From Actinomycetota bacterium (lineage in GTDB: Bacteria; Actinomycetota; Thermoleophilia; Solirubrobacterales; 70-9): a stretch of DNA of 64,000 nucleotides. The notes beneath the pieces are model-generated. The model ran no database searches, had not been told where the DNA came from, and saw nothing but the letters and a program-made list of their open reading frames with translations. Made by a program: the position numbers and the translations under genes. The stretch is taken from the NCBI GenBank assembly GCA_018268415.1, contig JAFDWO010000037.1, positions 1 through 64,000 of the forward strand, written 5' to 3'. Shown here piece by piece: positions 17,139 through 27,661 of the stretch; within the stretch, counting starts at the first letter, position 1; each line of letters starts with the position of its first letter.

Positions 17139-18382
17139 TCCGGGGCCCCGGGTCCTGGCGGGGTCCGTCCCGCCTCGACGGCGCCCGCCAGCTGGCGGCC
17201 CGACCCCCCGACGCCCTCCGCTCGCAGCGCCAGCTCGAGCTCGAAGCGCGCGTCCGGGTCGTCGAGCTGGTCGCCGAGCAACTCACGTAGGCGGGCGATC
17301 CGATAGCGCGCGGTCTGCGGGTGGACGTGCATCGCGGTCGCCATCGCCACCGCGTTGCCGTCGTGGCGCAGGTGCGCGAGGGCCGTCTCCCGCATGCGCT
17401 CGCAGGCCTTCGGCGTGAGGTCGGCGAGCGCCGCCAGCCGCCGCGTCGCGATACGCCCGGCGAGGTCACGGGATTCGAAGAGGAGGAGGGCGGCGAGGTG
17501 ATCGTCCACCCTGAGCAGCGAGCCATCGCCGACGCCGGAACGGAGGAGCGAGGAGGCGAGCGCCCACGACTCGGCGGCAGCTCCGGGCCCGACCGTCGGG
17601 CCGAGCGCGATGCGCGCCTCGGCCGCCGCGCGGGCGAGCGCCTCGGCGCGTCCCGGTCCCTCCGGATCGGGAAGCAGCACACACCCCTCGCCGCCGAGAA
17701 CCGTGGTCAACGCCTCCGGCGGCAGGCGGCGGGCGACGCGGGCGAGCGCGTCCTCGGGACAGGCGAGCGCCGCCAGCCCGGCGGGCACGTCCCACCTCGC
17801 GGCGCGCGCCGCCGCCGTCAGGTCGGCAGCGTCGGCGGCCGGCTCGGCGAGCAGGAGCGCGACCAGCTCGCGCCGGCGGCGGCGCCGCAGGTCCTCGACC
17901 TCGGCCTGCGCCTGCGCATAGCCCTCGACCGAGTCGGCGGCGAGCTCGTCGATGTAGGCGAAGACCGCCTCGGCAAGCAAGGAGAGCGGCTCGGCCCCGA
18001 CGTCGGCCCGGCGACAGGCGTCGGCGAAGCGGCGCCATGCCACCCGCGCGCCGATCCGATAGGCGGCCTGCAGCGAGTCGAGGGTGCGACCCGCGCGCTG
18101 CTCGCCGCGGCCGAGGGCGAGGTAGACCTCGCGGCCGGAGTCGCGGCCCGCGTCGGGATCGCGGATCAGCGCCACGAACTGGGCCAGCGCCTCTCCGACG
18201 CCGCGGCTGATGCCGCGCCCGAAGCGCCCGTCCAGCGGCCGCGCGTACTCGGGCACCTCACGCGCTATCGACTCGAGGATCTCGGCGCTGATCGCCTCGA
18301 TCTCGCCTTCGATCAGGTCGGCGACCGGCGCGGGCAGGTCGCGCCACGGTTCGTCGTCGAGGGCTAGGCGGGTTTTTGGCAT
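17129..18382 (-). CDS. PucR/CdaR-family transcriptional regulator
   Basis: The 417-residue protein has a variable N-terminal sensory half with a long alpha-helical stretch, a GGDEF-like middle region of the CdaR type, and at about 340-395 the PucR C-terminal helix-turn-helix (LAHLRHDGNAVAMATAMHVHPQTARYRIARL). The family regulates purine, amino-acid or lipid metabolism genes. It is divergent from the fatty acid desaturase across 79 bp that contain two inverted repeats, so it is the likely regulator of the desaturase (inference from arrangement). Confidence 0.88.
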   Translation of the reverse strand: MPKTRLALDDEPWRDLPAPVADLIEGEIEAISAEILESIAREVPEYARPLDGRFGRGISRGVGEALAQFVALIRDPDAGRDSGREVYLALGRGEQRAGRTLDSLQAAYRIGARVAWRRFADACRRADVGAEPLSLLAEAVFAYIDELAADSVEGYAQAQAEVEDLRRRRRRELVALLLAEPAADAADLTAAARAARWDVPAGLAALACPEDALARVARRLPPEALTTVLGGEGCVLLPDPEGPGRAEALARAAAEARIALGPTVGPGAAAESWALASSLLRSGVGDGSLLRVDDHLAALLLFESRDLAGRIATRRLAALADLTPKACERMRETALAHLRHDGNAVAMATAMHVHPQTARYRIARLRELLGDQLDDPDARFELELALRAEGVGGSGRQLAGAVEAGRTPPGPGAPDAR

Positions 18383-18390
18383 CTGGCTAA

Positions 18391-18455
18391 CAAGTTCTGG
18401 GGTTATGAACTTGGCTCAGACGCTAATACATATCTCTCAAGTAGGCGTAACTTGA
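18391..18455. promoter_or_regulatory. Twin candidate operators between PucR and desaturase genes
   Basis: CAAGTTC (18391-18397) and GAACTTG (18407-18413) form a perfect 7-bp inverted repeat with a 9-bp spacer. TCAAGT (18437-18442) and ACTTGA (18450-18455) form a second, 6-bp inverted repeat with a 7-bp spacer. Both share the half-site CAAGT/ACTTG and lie in the divergent promoter region, the second one 7 nt before the desaturase ATG. Confidence 0.6.
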
Positions 18456-18461
18456 TCTCCG

Positions 18462-19340
18462 ATGGGTGAGATGACCAAATTCGAGAAGGCCGCCAACCTC
18501 GCCGGTGTCGTGGTGCCGTTCGTCGCGACCATCGTCGCGATCGCGCTCCTCCCCAGCAGCCTGGTAAGCCCCGGCGTCCTGGCGATCGCCGCCTTCATGT
18601 ACCTGATCACCGCGATCGGGATCACGGTCGGCTTCCACCGCCTCCTCACCCACCGCTCCTTCCAGACCTCGAAGGCCCTCGAGTACACCTTCGCCGTGCT
18701 CGGCACGATGGCCGTCCAGGGTCCGGTCCTTTCCTGGGTCGCCGATCACCGTAAGCACCACGCCCACACCGACAAGGAGGGTGACCCACACAGTCCGCAC
18801 GTCGGCCACGGTTCGGGACTGCGCGGGTTCTGGCACGCCCACACCGGCTGGCTGATGGAGACGCAGGGCCGCGCCGACTGGAAGAAATACGCCAAGGACC
18901 TCTACGAGGACGACGGCATGCGGTTCATCTCCCGTCACTTCGTCGCCCTGATCGTCATCAGCCTGCTGATCCCGGCGGCACTCGGTTACGCCATCACCGG
19001 CACCTGGGTCGGCGCACTCGCCGGCTTCCTCTGGGGCGGCCTCGTGCGGGTGTTCTTCGTCCACCACGTCACCTGGAGCGTCAACTCGGTGTGTCACTTC
19101 CTCGGCAAGCGGCGCTTCGACATCGACGATCACTCCACCAACGTCTTCTGGCTCTCACTCCCCTCCCTGGGCGAGTCCTGGCACCACAACCATCACGCGT
19201 TCCCGCGCTCGGCCGAACACGGTCTGAAGAAGTGGGAGCTCGACCCATCGGCGCTGATCATCGCCGGGATGGAGAAGGTGGGCCTGGCGCACAACGTCAT
19301 CCGCATCTCACCCGAGCGCCAAGCCGAACTCACCCGCTAG
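18462..19340 (+). CDS. Membrane fatty acyl-CoA/lipid desaturase (delta-9 type)
   Basis: The 292-residue di-iron membrane enzyme introduces a double bond into acyl chains. The three histidine clusters are HRLLTH (59-64), HRKHHAH (96-102) and HHNHHAF (241-247), and four hydrophobic helices are visible. The layout matches the stearoyl-CoA desaturase/DesA family. The ATG at 18462 has a weak ribosome site; a second in-frame ATG at 18471 is possible. Regulation by the divergent PucR-type protein is suggested by paired operators just upstream. Confidence 0.95.
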   Translation: MGEMTKFEKAANLAGVVVPFVATIVAIALLPSSLVSPGVLAIAAFMYLITAIGITVGFHRLLTHRSFQTSKALEYTFAVLGTMAVQGPVLSWVADHRKHHAHTDKEGDPHSPHVGHGSGLRGFWHAHTGWLMETQGRADWKKYAKDLYEDDGMRFISRHFVALIVISLLIPAALGYAITGTWVGALAGFLWGGLVRVFFVHHVTWSVNSVCHFLGKRRFDIDDHSTNVFWLSLPSLGESWHHNHHAFPRSAEHGLKKWELDPSALIIAGMEKVGLAHNVIRISPERQAELTR

Positions 19341-19473
19341 CGCCGGGTGCCAGGGGCGCCGATCATGCAGCCAATTGGTTTATTGCATTGGCTTAATCGG
19401 TTAAACAGTGTGAAGGTCTGTATGACACACTCGCAGCTCTGCTCCTGAACTGGTTTGGACGAAAGGGATCTAG

Positions 19474-19857
19474 ATGCCAAGCACCACGAACGTCCTTGAC
19501 GAGGCCCGCGAGCTCGTCGAGCGACGCCTTGCCGAGCTCGACGAGGAGCGCCGCCGCCTCGAGCGCGCCCTCGCGGAGCTCGGTGGTAAAGCGAAACGGT
19601 CTCCTGGCCGCCCGCGTGGCAGCGCCTCTCGGACCAGCACCAAAGCCGCCACCGGCGCGCCGAAAAAACGTCGTCGTCGTCGCGGCGGCACCCGCGCCGA
19701 CCAGGCCGTCGAGCTGATCACCTCGCAGCCGGGCATCAGTGCTTCCGACGTCGCCAAAACGATGAAGATCAAACCGAACTACCTGTACCGGGTGCTCGGC
19801 GATCTGGAGAAAGAGGGCCGGGTCAAAAAGGACGGCCGTCAGTACTACCCCGCCTGA
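19474..19857 (+). CDS. Small coiled-coil/basic-linker/winged-helix protein
   Basis: The 127-residue protein has three parts: an N-terminal coiled coil (about 8-37, LVERRLAELDEERRRLERAL), a very basic Pro/Gly/Arg linker (41-73) with AT-hook-like SPGRPRGS and KKRRRRRGG, and a C-terminal winged helix (75-127) with ISASDVAKTMKIKPNYLYRVL. This suggests a dimeric DNA-binding or nucleoid-associated protein. A second protein of the same plan is encoded at 32076. I cannot assign a named family. The ATG at 19474 follows GAAAGGGATCTAG. It is followed by a strong terminator hairpin. Confidence 0.85.
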   Translation: MPSTTNVLDEARELVERRLAELDEERRRLERALAELGGKAKRSPGRPRGSASRTSTKAATGAPKKRRRRRGGTRADQAVELITSQPGISASDVAKTMKIKPNYLYRVLGDLEKEGRVKKDGRQYYPA

Positions 19858-19895
19858 GCCGAGAGCGCGCCGCGGGCGACACACCGGTACGCAAT

Positions 19896-19968
19896 GGGCC
19901 CGGGGCGGGGCCCTTCAAGACACTCAGCACGAAGCGCGTCTTGAAGGGGCCCGCCCCGGGCCCGTTTT
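19896..19968. terminator. Strong hairpin terminator with T-tract
   Basis: Arms 19896-19921 and 19938-19963 match at 25 of 26 positions around a 16-nt loop and are followed by GTTTTCG, so it has the form of an intrinsic terminator for the winged-helix gene. It also lies 12 bp from the stop of the convergent mdh gene. Confidence 0.85.
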
Positions 19969-19974
19969 CGCAAC

Positions 19975-22222
<2,248 letters not shown>

Positions 22223-22291
22223 CGGCCGGCGACTCTATCTAGCTGGGACACTCGCCGCTTTGGCCGGCGAGCCGGCACAATCACGTACTCG

Positions 22292-23962
22292 ATGGCAACC
22301 AGAGAGCACCCCACCTTCGGCAACCACTCCGTCGCCAACCAGCCGCCGCCGCTGGCCGACTACAACGTCTTCGAAGCCGACGCGGTGCTGGGCGAGGCGG
22401 TTGACCGCGAGGGCGCCGACTGGGCGCAGGAGCGGATCGCGGCGGTCGGCGAGTTCGCCGGCTCGGCGGAGGCGCAGGAGCTCGGGCGCCTCGCCAACGA
22501 CAACGGCCCCAAGCTGAAGACCCACGACCGGTACGGCAACCGGGTCGACGAGGTGGAGTTCCACCCCGCCTGGCATGAGCTGCTGGGCACCGCGGTGGAA
22601 CACGAACTGCACAGCTCCCCCTGGAGCGACCCGCGACCGGGCGCCCACGTCGCCCGCGGCGCCGCCTTCATGTGCATGTCGCAGGCCGAGGCGGGGATCG
22701 GCTGCCCGATCTCGATGACCTACTCGGTGATCCCGGCCCTGCGCGCGCAGCCGGAGCTGGCCGCCCGGTGGGAGCCGCACCTCCTCACCTCCTCCTACGA
22801 CCCCCGCAACGCCCCCGCGCCGGACAAGCGCGGCGCCCTCGCCGGGATGGGGATGACCGAGAAGCAGGGCGGTACCGACGTGCGCGCCAACACCACTATC
22901 GCCCGCCCGGTGGACGGCGGCGGGCCCGGCGGCGAGTACGAGCTGACCGGGCACAAGTGGTTCATGTCGGCGCCGATGTGCGATGCCTTCCTCGTCCTCG
23001 CCCAGGCCGAGGGTGGCCTCTCCTGCTTCCTCTTCCCCCGCTGGACGCCGGACGGCGAGCGCAACCGCTTCCGCCTGCAACGACTGAAGGACAAGCTCGG
23101 CAACCGCTCCAATGCCTCCAGCGAGATCGAGTTCGACGCCGCCTCCGCGTGGCTCGTCGGCGAGGAGGGCGCGGGGGTGCCGACGATCATCGAGATGGTC
23201 AACCACACCCGCCTCGATTGTGTCCTTGGCAGCACCGTCAGCATGCGCCAAGGCGTCGCGCAGGCGATCCACCACGCCTCCAACCGCTCCGTCTTCGGCA
23301 CCGTCCTGGTCGACCAGCCGCTGATGCAGAACGTCCTCGCCGACCTGGCGGTCGAGTCGGAGGCGGCGACGACCGCCGCGATGCGCCTCGCCCGCGCCTA
23401 CGACGAGGCGATCGCCGGCGACGCCGAGGCCCAGAGCCTGAAGCGCGTCGCCAACGCGGTGCTCAAGTACTGGACGACCAAGCGCGCCCCGGTCCACGCC
23501 GGCGAGTGCCTCGAGTGCCTCGGCGGCAACGGTTACGTCGAGGAGTCCGGGATGCCGCGCCTCTTCCGCGAGAGCCCCCTCAACTCGATCTGGGAGGGCA
23601 GCGGCAACGTCCAGTGCCTCGACGTCCTCCGCGCGATGGTGAAGAGCCCCGCCTCGGTCGAGTCCTTCTTCGCCGAGGTGTCCGAGGGCGCCGCCGCCGA
23701 GCCGCGTCTCGCCGCCTTCGCCACCGCCCTCCGCGACGAACTCCCCGGCGACGTCGCCACGATCGAGACCCGCGCCCGTCGCGTGGTCGAGCGCATGGCC
23801 CTTGCCCTCCAGGCCTCCCTCCTGATCCGCCATGGCGACGAAGCGGTGGCCGACGCCTTCTGCGCGAGCCGCCTCGACGGTGATTGGGGACGGGCCTTCG
23901 GCACCTTGCCCGCGGGCCTCGACTACCGGCGGATCATCGACCGCCACCGCGCGGCGGTCTGA
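22292..23962 (+). CDS. AidB-like acyl-CoA dehydrogenase
   Basis: The 556-residue flavoprotein resembles AidB/isovaleryl-CoA dehydrogenase-like proteins rather than short fatty acyl-CoA dehydrogenases: it has an N-terminal domain with HPTFGNHSVANQPPPL, the FAD-binding GMGMTEKQGGTDVRAN, and the C-terminal ECLGGNGYVEESGMPRLFRE and NSIWEGSGNVQCLDVLR. AidB proteins are linked to alkylation damage and bind DNA in E. coli, while others are acyl-CoA oxidising enzymes; the sequence does not decide. The ATG at 22292 is taken because family similarity starts there. The extension upstream belongs to the antisense of icd. Confidence 0.92.
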   Translation: MATREHPTFGNHSVANQPPPLADYNVFEADAVLGEAVDREGADWAQERIAAVGEFAGSAEAQELGRLANDNGPKLKTHDRYGNRVDEVEFHPAWHELLGTAVEHELHSSPWSDPRPGAHVARGAAFMCMSQAEAGIGCPISMTYSVIPALRAQPELAARWEPHLLTSSYDPRNAPAPDKRGALAGMGMTEKQGGTDVRANTTIARPVDGGGPGGEYELTGHKWFMSAPMCDAFLVLAQAEGGLSCFLFPRWTPDGERNRFRLQRLKDKLGNRSNASSEIEFDAASAWLVGEEGAGVPTIIEMVNHTRLDCVLGSTVSMRQGVAQAIHHASNRSVFGTVLVDQPLMQNVLADLAVESEAATTAAMRLARAYDEAIAGDAEAQSLKRVANAVLKYWTTKRAPVHAGECLECLGGNGYVEESGMPRLFRESPLNSIWEGSGNVQCLDVLRAMVKSPASVESFFAEVSEGAAAEPRLAAFATALRDELPGDVATIETRARRVVERMALALQASLLIRHGDEAVADAFCASRLDGDWGRAFGTLPAGLDYRRIIDRHRAAV

Positions 23963-24070
23963 GCTCCGTCCGGTTGGGCGCGCGGGGTTCGCGGCCCCGC
24001 GGCCGTCCGAGTCGCGGCGCGGGTGCGCGTGGCGGTGAGAGCTGCGGCCGGGCGCCCTCCCGGGACCGCT

Positions 24071-24113
24071 CCGCTGTTCCTTATGCGCCTCATAGGCGCA
24101 TAAGGAACAGCGG
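24071..24113. terminator. Perfect 20-bp palindrome downstream of acyl-CoA dehydrogenase
   Basis: Arms 24071-24090 and 24094-24113 (CCGCTGTTCCTTATGCGCCT and its complement) enclose CAT. It lies 108 bp past the gene and may end its transcript; no T-tract follows. Confidence 0.65.
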
Positions 24114-24353
24114 AAGGGGCGGGACCGTCAAGGAAGGGACGGGTGTGGTTTGTGGCCCCCGCGGCCGTCCGAGTTTGCGGTGCGGGCGCGCGTGGCGGCG
24201 CGACCCCGACCCCTGCGGCCGTCCGAGTTGCCGCCCGACCCCGACCCCCGCACCCGTCCGAGATGCGGCGCGGGGCGCGTGGCCGCGCGACCCCGGCCCC
24301 ACACCCGTCCGAGCTGCCCCCCAACCCCGGCCCCCCACACCCGTCCGAGATGG

Positions 24354-24409
24354 TCCCGGGCGCCTCATGGCGCTCCTGGCAGGCTGTGAGCGCCATGAGG
24401 CGCCCGGGA
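24354..24409. repeat. Hairpin family A, copy 3
   Basis: 22-bp perfect arms (24354-24375, 24388-24409) with loop CTGGCAGGCTGT, the opposite orientation to copies 1 and 2. Confidence 0.9.
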
Positions 24410-24650
24410 CGGAGGGGGTCGTGGGGAAGGCGGGCACGGGGGCGGGAGGGGGTCGTGGGGAAGACGACACAGGGACGGGAGGGGGTCGTGAAAAAGACGG
24501 GACAGGGATTGGGGGGAGGTCGGACTTCCGTGACGGGTCGGTGCGGGATAGGCCACGCCCCGCCCCGATCGGTCACGAAGACGCCGGGAACGTCACCCTT
24601 TCCGCAACCTTCGGTCTCTTTTCGGGCCTGGAAGGAGGGCCCGGGAACGC

Positions 24651-24694
24651 GTTCCGTACTTTGACCCTGCCATGGCAGGGTCAAAGTACGGAAC
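24651..24694. repeat. Family D hairpin, copy 1
   Basis: 21-bp perfect arms (24651-24671, 24674-24694; GTTCCGTACTTTGACC core) with a 2-nt centre. The same stem occurs in inverse context at 47743-47786 with one mismatch. Confidence 0.88.
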
Positions 24695-24989
24695 GTGTCC
24701 GTGAGCGTTGGACAACACGGGAGGAGGCGTGGAGTTCCCTACGTCTCCGTGACGGGGTCCCTCCTCCGTGACGGTCCCGTGAGGGATCCGTCACACCTCC
24801 CGGCCCCCGGGGCCAGGATCGGGGGATCCGTGGGACCCTCCCGCCCCCGGACGCCGGGATCGGGGGGTCCTGGGACGCGCGTCACGGATCCGTGGGAGCG
24901 CCGTGTCCCTCGCGTGAGGGATCCGCCTCACTCGCCCGCACCCTCCCCCGGGGGCCCTCCGTGCTTCCCCCGCCCGCTCCCCGCACCCC

Positions 24990-25041
24990 CGGCCGTCTCG
25001 GCCACGGCCACAGCCTGCCAGGGCCGTGGACGAGACGGCCG
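24990..25041. repeat. Hairpin family B, copy 2
   Basis: 20-bp arms with one mismatch (24990-25009, 25022-25041) and loop ACAGCCTGCCAG, the same 12-mer as in family A. Confidence 0.88.
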
Positions 25042-25181
25042 CATCCCTCTCCGCCATGGGCGGCAGCTTGAGGGGGCCGGGGGCCTTCCCGGGCGGCAGC
25101 TTCCCCCAGGCTCCATCCCTCCCGGCGCCAACGCGGAAGGCCCCCACGCGAAGGGCCGGCCGCGCCCTGCGGACGGCTGCC

Positions 25182-26357
25182 CTACGCCCGGGGTTGGGCG
25201 TCCCTCAGGGCGCGGCCGACCTGCTCGATGGTGATCACGCCGCTCAGGCGACCGTCGGCGTCGACTGCCATCAGGGCGCCGAGGCGGCGGAGGTTCTGGT
25301 TCGAGAGCAGGGAGGTCAGGGGGGTGTCATCGCGGATGAAGAGGCCGCGATCGTGGTCGACGATTTCGGAGACTCGGGAGCCGGCGCGGGAGACCTCGGG
25401 GACCTCGTCGGCAGCTTCGCGGTTGAGGAGGCCGAGGAAGCGGTGGGCGGCATCGACAACCGGGAACCAGGGCCAACGATAACGGAGGAAGTACTCGTCG
25501 AGGGCCTGCTCGATCGAGAGGTCGCCGGGGATCGTGACCGGGTCGCGGTCCATCACGTCGGCGACCGAGATGGTGCCGATCTTGGAGTTCATCCGGGTCT
25601 GGATCGACGCGCCTTTGGCGGCGCCGTTGATCATCACCCCGACCAGCGCCAGCCAGACCCCGCCGAAGGTGCCGAGGATCGCGCCGGTCAGCGCCATGTA
25701 GACGCCCCCGGCGATGAAGACGTAGCCGAAGATGCGGCCGAGGTCGGCGGCGAACTTGGTCGCCGCGTTGCGGTCGCCGGTGAGCCGCCAGGCGATCGCC
25801 CGGGCGACGCGACCACCGTCCATCGGAAACGCCGGCAGCAGGTTGAAAACCAGGAGCAGCAGGTTGATCGAGGCGAGCCAGGCCATCACCGCGAGCACGC
25901 CGGAGGCACCGGAGGTCGACTCGATCAGCGCCGCGTGGCTGAACTCGCTCCACCCCCCGGCGGCGACACCCCCCACCATCAGGGCGACGAAGATCAGCGC
26001 CGTCACCGCCGGACCGGCGAGGGCGATCCGCGCTTCCACCCCCGGCGCGTCGGCTTCGCGGTCCATCCGCGCCATGCCGCCGAAGATCCAGAGCTGGATC
26101 GAGCTGATCCCGATCCCGTTACGGGTGGCGACCAGAGCGTGGCCGAGCTCGTGCAGGAGGATCGAGCCGAAGAAGCCGGCGGCGCTGGCGACGGCGAGGA
26201 TGAACGGCGTGGTCGACCCCGCCGAGCTCCCCAGCAGTTCGTCGTAGAAGCTGGACATCCAGAAGATGACCAGGAAGAGGATCACGAACCAGGACCAGTC
26301 GACCGCGATGCGGATCCCGCGGATGTGGAACAAGGTGATCGAGCCGCCGCCCAACAT
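25182..26357 (-). CDS. Site-2-type (M50) intramembrane metalloprotease with CBS pair
   Basis: The 391-residue membrane protein carries the zinc site HELGH (His69, Glu70, His73) and the distal ligand motif NLLPAFPMDGG with Asp180, spaced as in the Rv2625c/SpoIVFB-like M50B group, with about six membrane segments. Residues about 245-391 are two CBS domains, which in SpoIVFB bind ATP and adjust protease activity. It would cleave membrane-bound regulators. Start ATG at 26357 (MLGGGSITLF) is typical for the family; the long extension upstream is a shadow of the divergent M28 gene. Substrate unknown. Confidence 0.92.
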   Translation of the reverse strand: MLGGGSITLFHIRGIRIAVDWSWFVILFLVIFWMSSFYDELLGSSAGSTTPFILAVASAAGFFGSILLHELGHALVATRNGIGISSIQLWIFGGMARMDREADAPGVEARIALAGPAVTALIFVALMVGGVAAGGWSEFSHAALIESTSGASGVLAVMAWLASINLLLLVFNLLPAFPMDGGRVARAIAWRLTGDRNAATKFAADLGRIFGYVFIAGGVYMALTGAILGTFGGVWLALVGVMINGAAKGASIQTRMNSKIGTISVADVMDRDPVTIPGDLSIEQALDEYFLRYRWPWFPVVDAAHRFLGLLNREAADEVPEVSRAGSRVSEIVDHDRGLFIRDDTPLTSLLSNQNLRRLGALMAVDADGRLSGVITIEQVGRALRDAQPRA

Positions 26358-26392
26358 GAAGTCAATGGTAAGCGGGTAGCGTCGCCGGCCAC

Positions 26393-27604
26393 ATGACCGA
26401 TCACAGAGTTGACACACCCGCGCCAGGGGCCATCGGCGAGCCCGACCAGGCCTGGCTGCGGGCGCGGCTGGAGGAGCTCGAGCGCATCTACCGTCCCTCT
26501 GCATCCGAGGGGGAGCGGCGCGCCGCCGAGTGGCTCGTCGACCACTTCCGCGCGCTCGGTGCCGAGGCCCGGATCGAGGCGGCCGACGCGCACGGCACCT
26601 ACTGGTGGCCGCTCGGGCTGGGCACCGCCCTCGGGACCCTCGGCGGCGTCGCCGCGCTGCGCGGCAGGCGTGCCACCGGTGCCGCCCTCGGCCTTCTCGG
26701 CGCCGCAGGCATCGCCTCCGACTTCCCGCCCCATCGACGCCGCCTGCGGGCGCTCCTCCCGCGCCGCACCACCTACAACGTCGTCTGCGAGATCGGCGAT
26801 CCCGACGCGGCCCAGACAATCGTGATCAGCGGCCACCACGACTCCGCCCACTCCGGCCTCGTCTTCCACCCGGCGATCCCGCGGATCGCCGACCGCCTCG
26901 GCCTGATCGAGCGGGTCGACACCAGCCCGCCCCTGATGGCGCCGGTGATCGGCGGCCCGCTCCTCGTCGCCCTCGGGGCGCTCACCCGGATCAGGTCCCT
27001 GACCAGGCTGGGCACCGCGCTGGGGACCGTCGCCACCGCGGCGATGGTCGAGATCGGCTCCCGCAAGGTCGTCCCCGGCGCCAACGACAACGGCAGCGCG
27101 GTCGTCTCCCTGCTCGCGCTTTCCCGCCGACTCGCCGAGGCGCCCACCCCCGGCGTCCGCGTGATCCTCCTCTCGGCCGGCGCCGAGGAGTCCTTCAGCG
27201 AGGGCATGAAGGCCTTCGGCGAGCGCCACTTCGGGGAGCTCCCCACCGAGGGCACGCTCTTCCTCTGCTTCGAGGCGACCGGCTCACCGCACCTCCTGGT
27301 GCTGCGCGGTGAGGGCTTCCTGAAGATGTACGACTACCCGGCCCCGACGCTGGAGCTGCTCGACCGGACGGCGGCCGAGCTCGGCATCTGGCTCTATCCC
27401 AACCTGCGCCTGCACAACGGCACCGACGGCCTCGAGCCGCTGGCCGCGGGCTACGAAACGGCGGTGATCGCCGGCTGCGACGACCGCAAGCAGCCCGCCA
27501 ACTACCACTGGCCGAACGACCGCGCGGAAAACGTCGACTTTGGCTCCGTAGCCAACGGAATCAGGCTCGCGGAGGCGGTCATCAGGCGCCGCTGCACAAT
27601 GTGA
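26393..27604 (+). CDS. M28-family metallopeptidase with internal hydrophobic segments
   Basis: The 403-residue protein has the M28 co-catalytic zinc ligands: ISGHHDSAHSG (His, Asp), PGANDNGSAV (bridging Asp) and AGAEESFSEG (catalytic Glu pair), with a later HWPNDRAENVDF. Between the N-terminal part and the catalytic core lie Ala/Gly-rich hydrophobic stretches (about 62-90 and 175-195) that could be membrane-associated. No export signal is clear. M28 enzymes are aminopeptidases or carboxypeptidases. It is divergent from the M50 protease, only 35 bp apart. Confidence 0.88.
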   Translation: MTDHRVDTPAPGAIGEPDQAWLRARLEELERIYRPSASEGERRAAEWLVDHFRALGAEARIEAADAHGTYWWPLGLGTALGTLGGVAALRGRRATGAALGLLGAAGIASDFPPHRRRLRALLPRRTTYNVVCEIGDPDAAQTIVISGHHDSAHSGLVFHPAIPRIADRLGLIERVDTSPPLMAPVIGGPLLVALGALTRIRSLTRLGTALGTVATAAMVEIGSRKVVPGANDNGSAVVSLLALSRRLAEAPTPGVRVILLSAGAEESFSEGMKAFGERHFGELPTEGTLFLCFEATGSPHLLVLRGEGFLKMYDYPAPTLELLDRTAAELGIWLYPNLRLHNGTDGLEPLAAGYETAVIAGCDDRKQPANYHWPNDRAENVDFGSVANGIRLAEAVIRRRCTM

Positions 27605-27661
27605 TGAATTAGGCGAATCCCGACTGCCTGGTCGGATTTCGGCTGTATAGCATCCGGCCTC

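Larger units (their letters stand above)
23963..25181. repeat. Intergenic composite repeat block 3
   Basis: About 1.2 kb between the convergent acyl-CoA dehydrogenase and M50 protease genes has no credible gene. Order: palindrome 24071-24113; degenerate tandem array of CCGTCCGAGNTGC units about 35-50 bp apart (six copies, 23999-24352); hairpin A3; tandem GGGAGGGGGTCGTGGGGA units (24411-24500); a conserved segment with ACTTCCGTGACGG, GATCGGTCACGAAGACG and GGGAACGTCACC; hairpin D1; a conserved segment GTTGGACAACACGGGAGG; GGGATCCGT-rich filler; hairpin B2; and GGCAGCTT-containing units. This is the most complete block together with the one at 32.6-33.6 kb. Confidence 0.8.

Noticed and set aside
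23963-25181. CRISPR array in the repeat blocks
   Set aside because: Repeats are palindromic or degenerate with no regular spacer length, no unique spacers and no cas genes.
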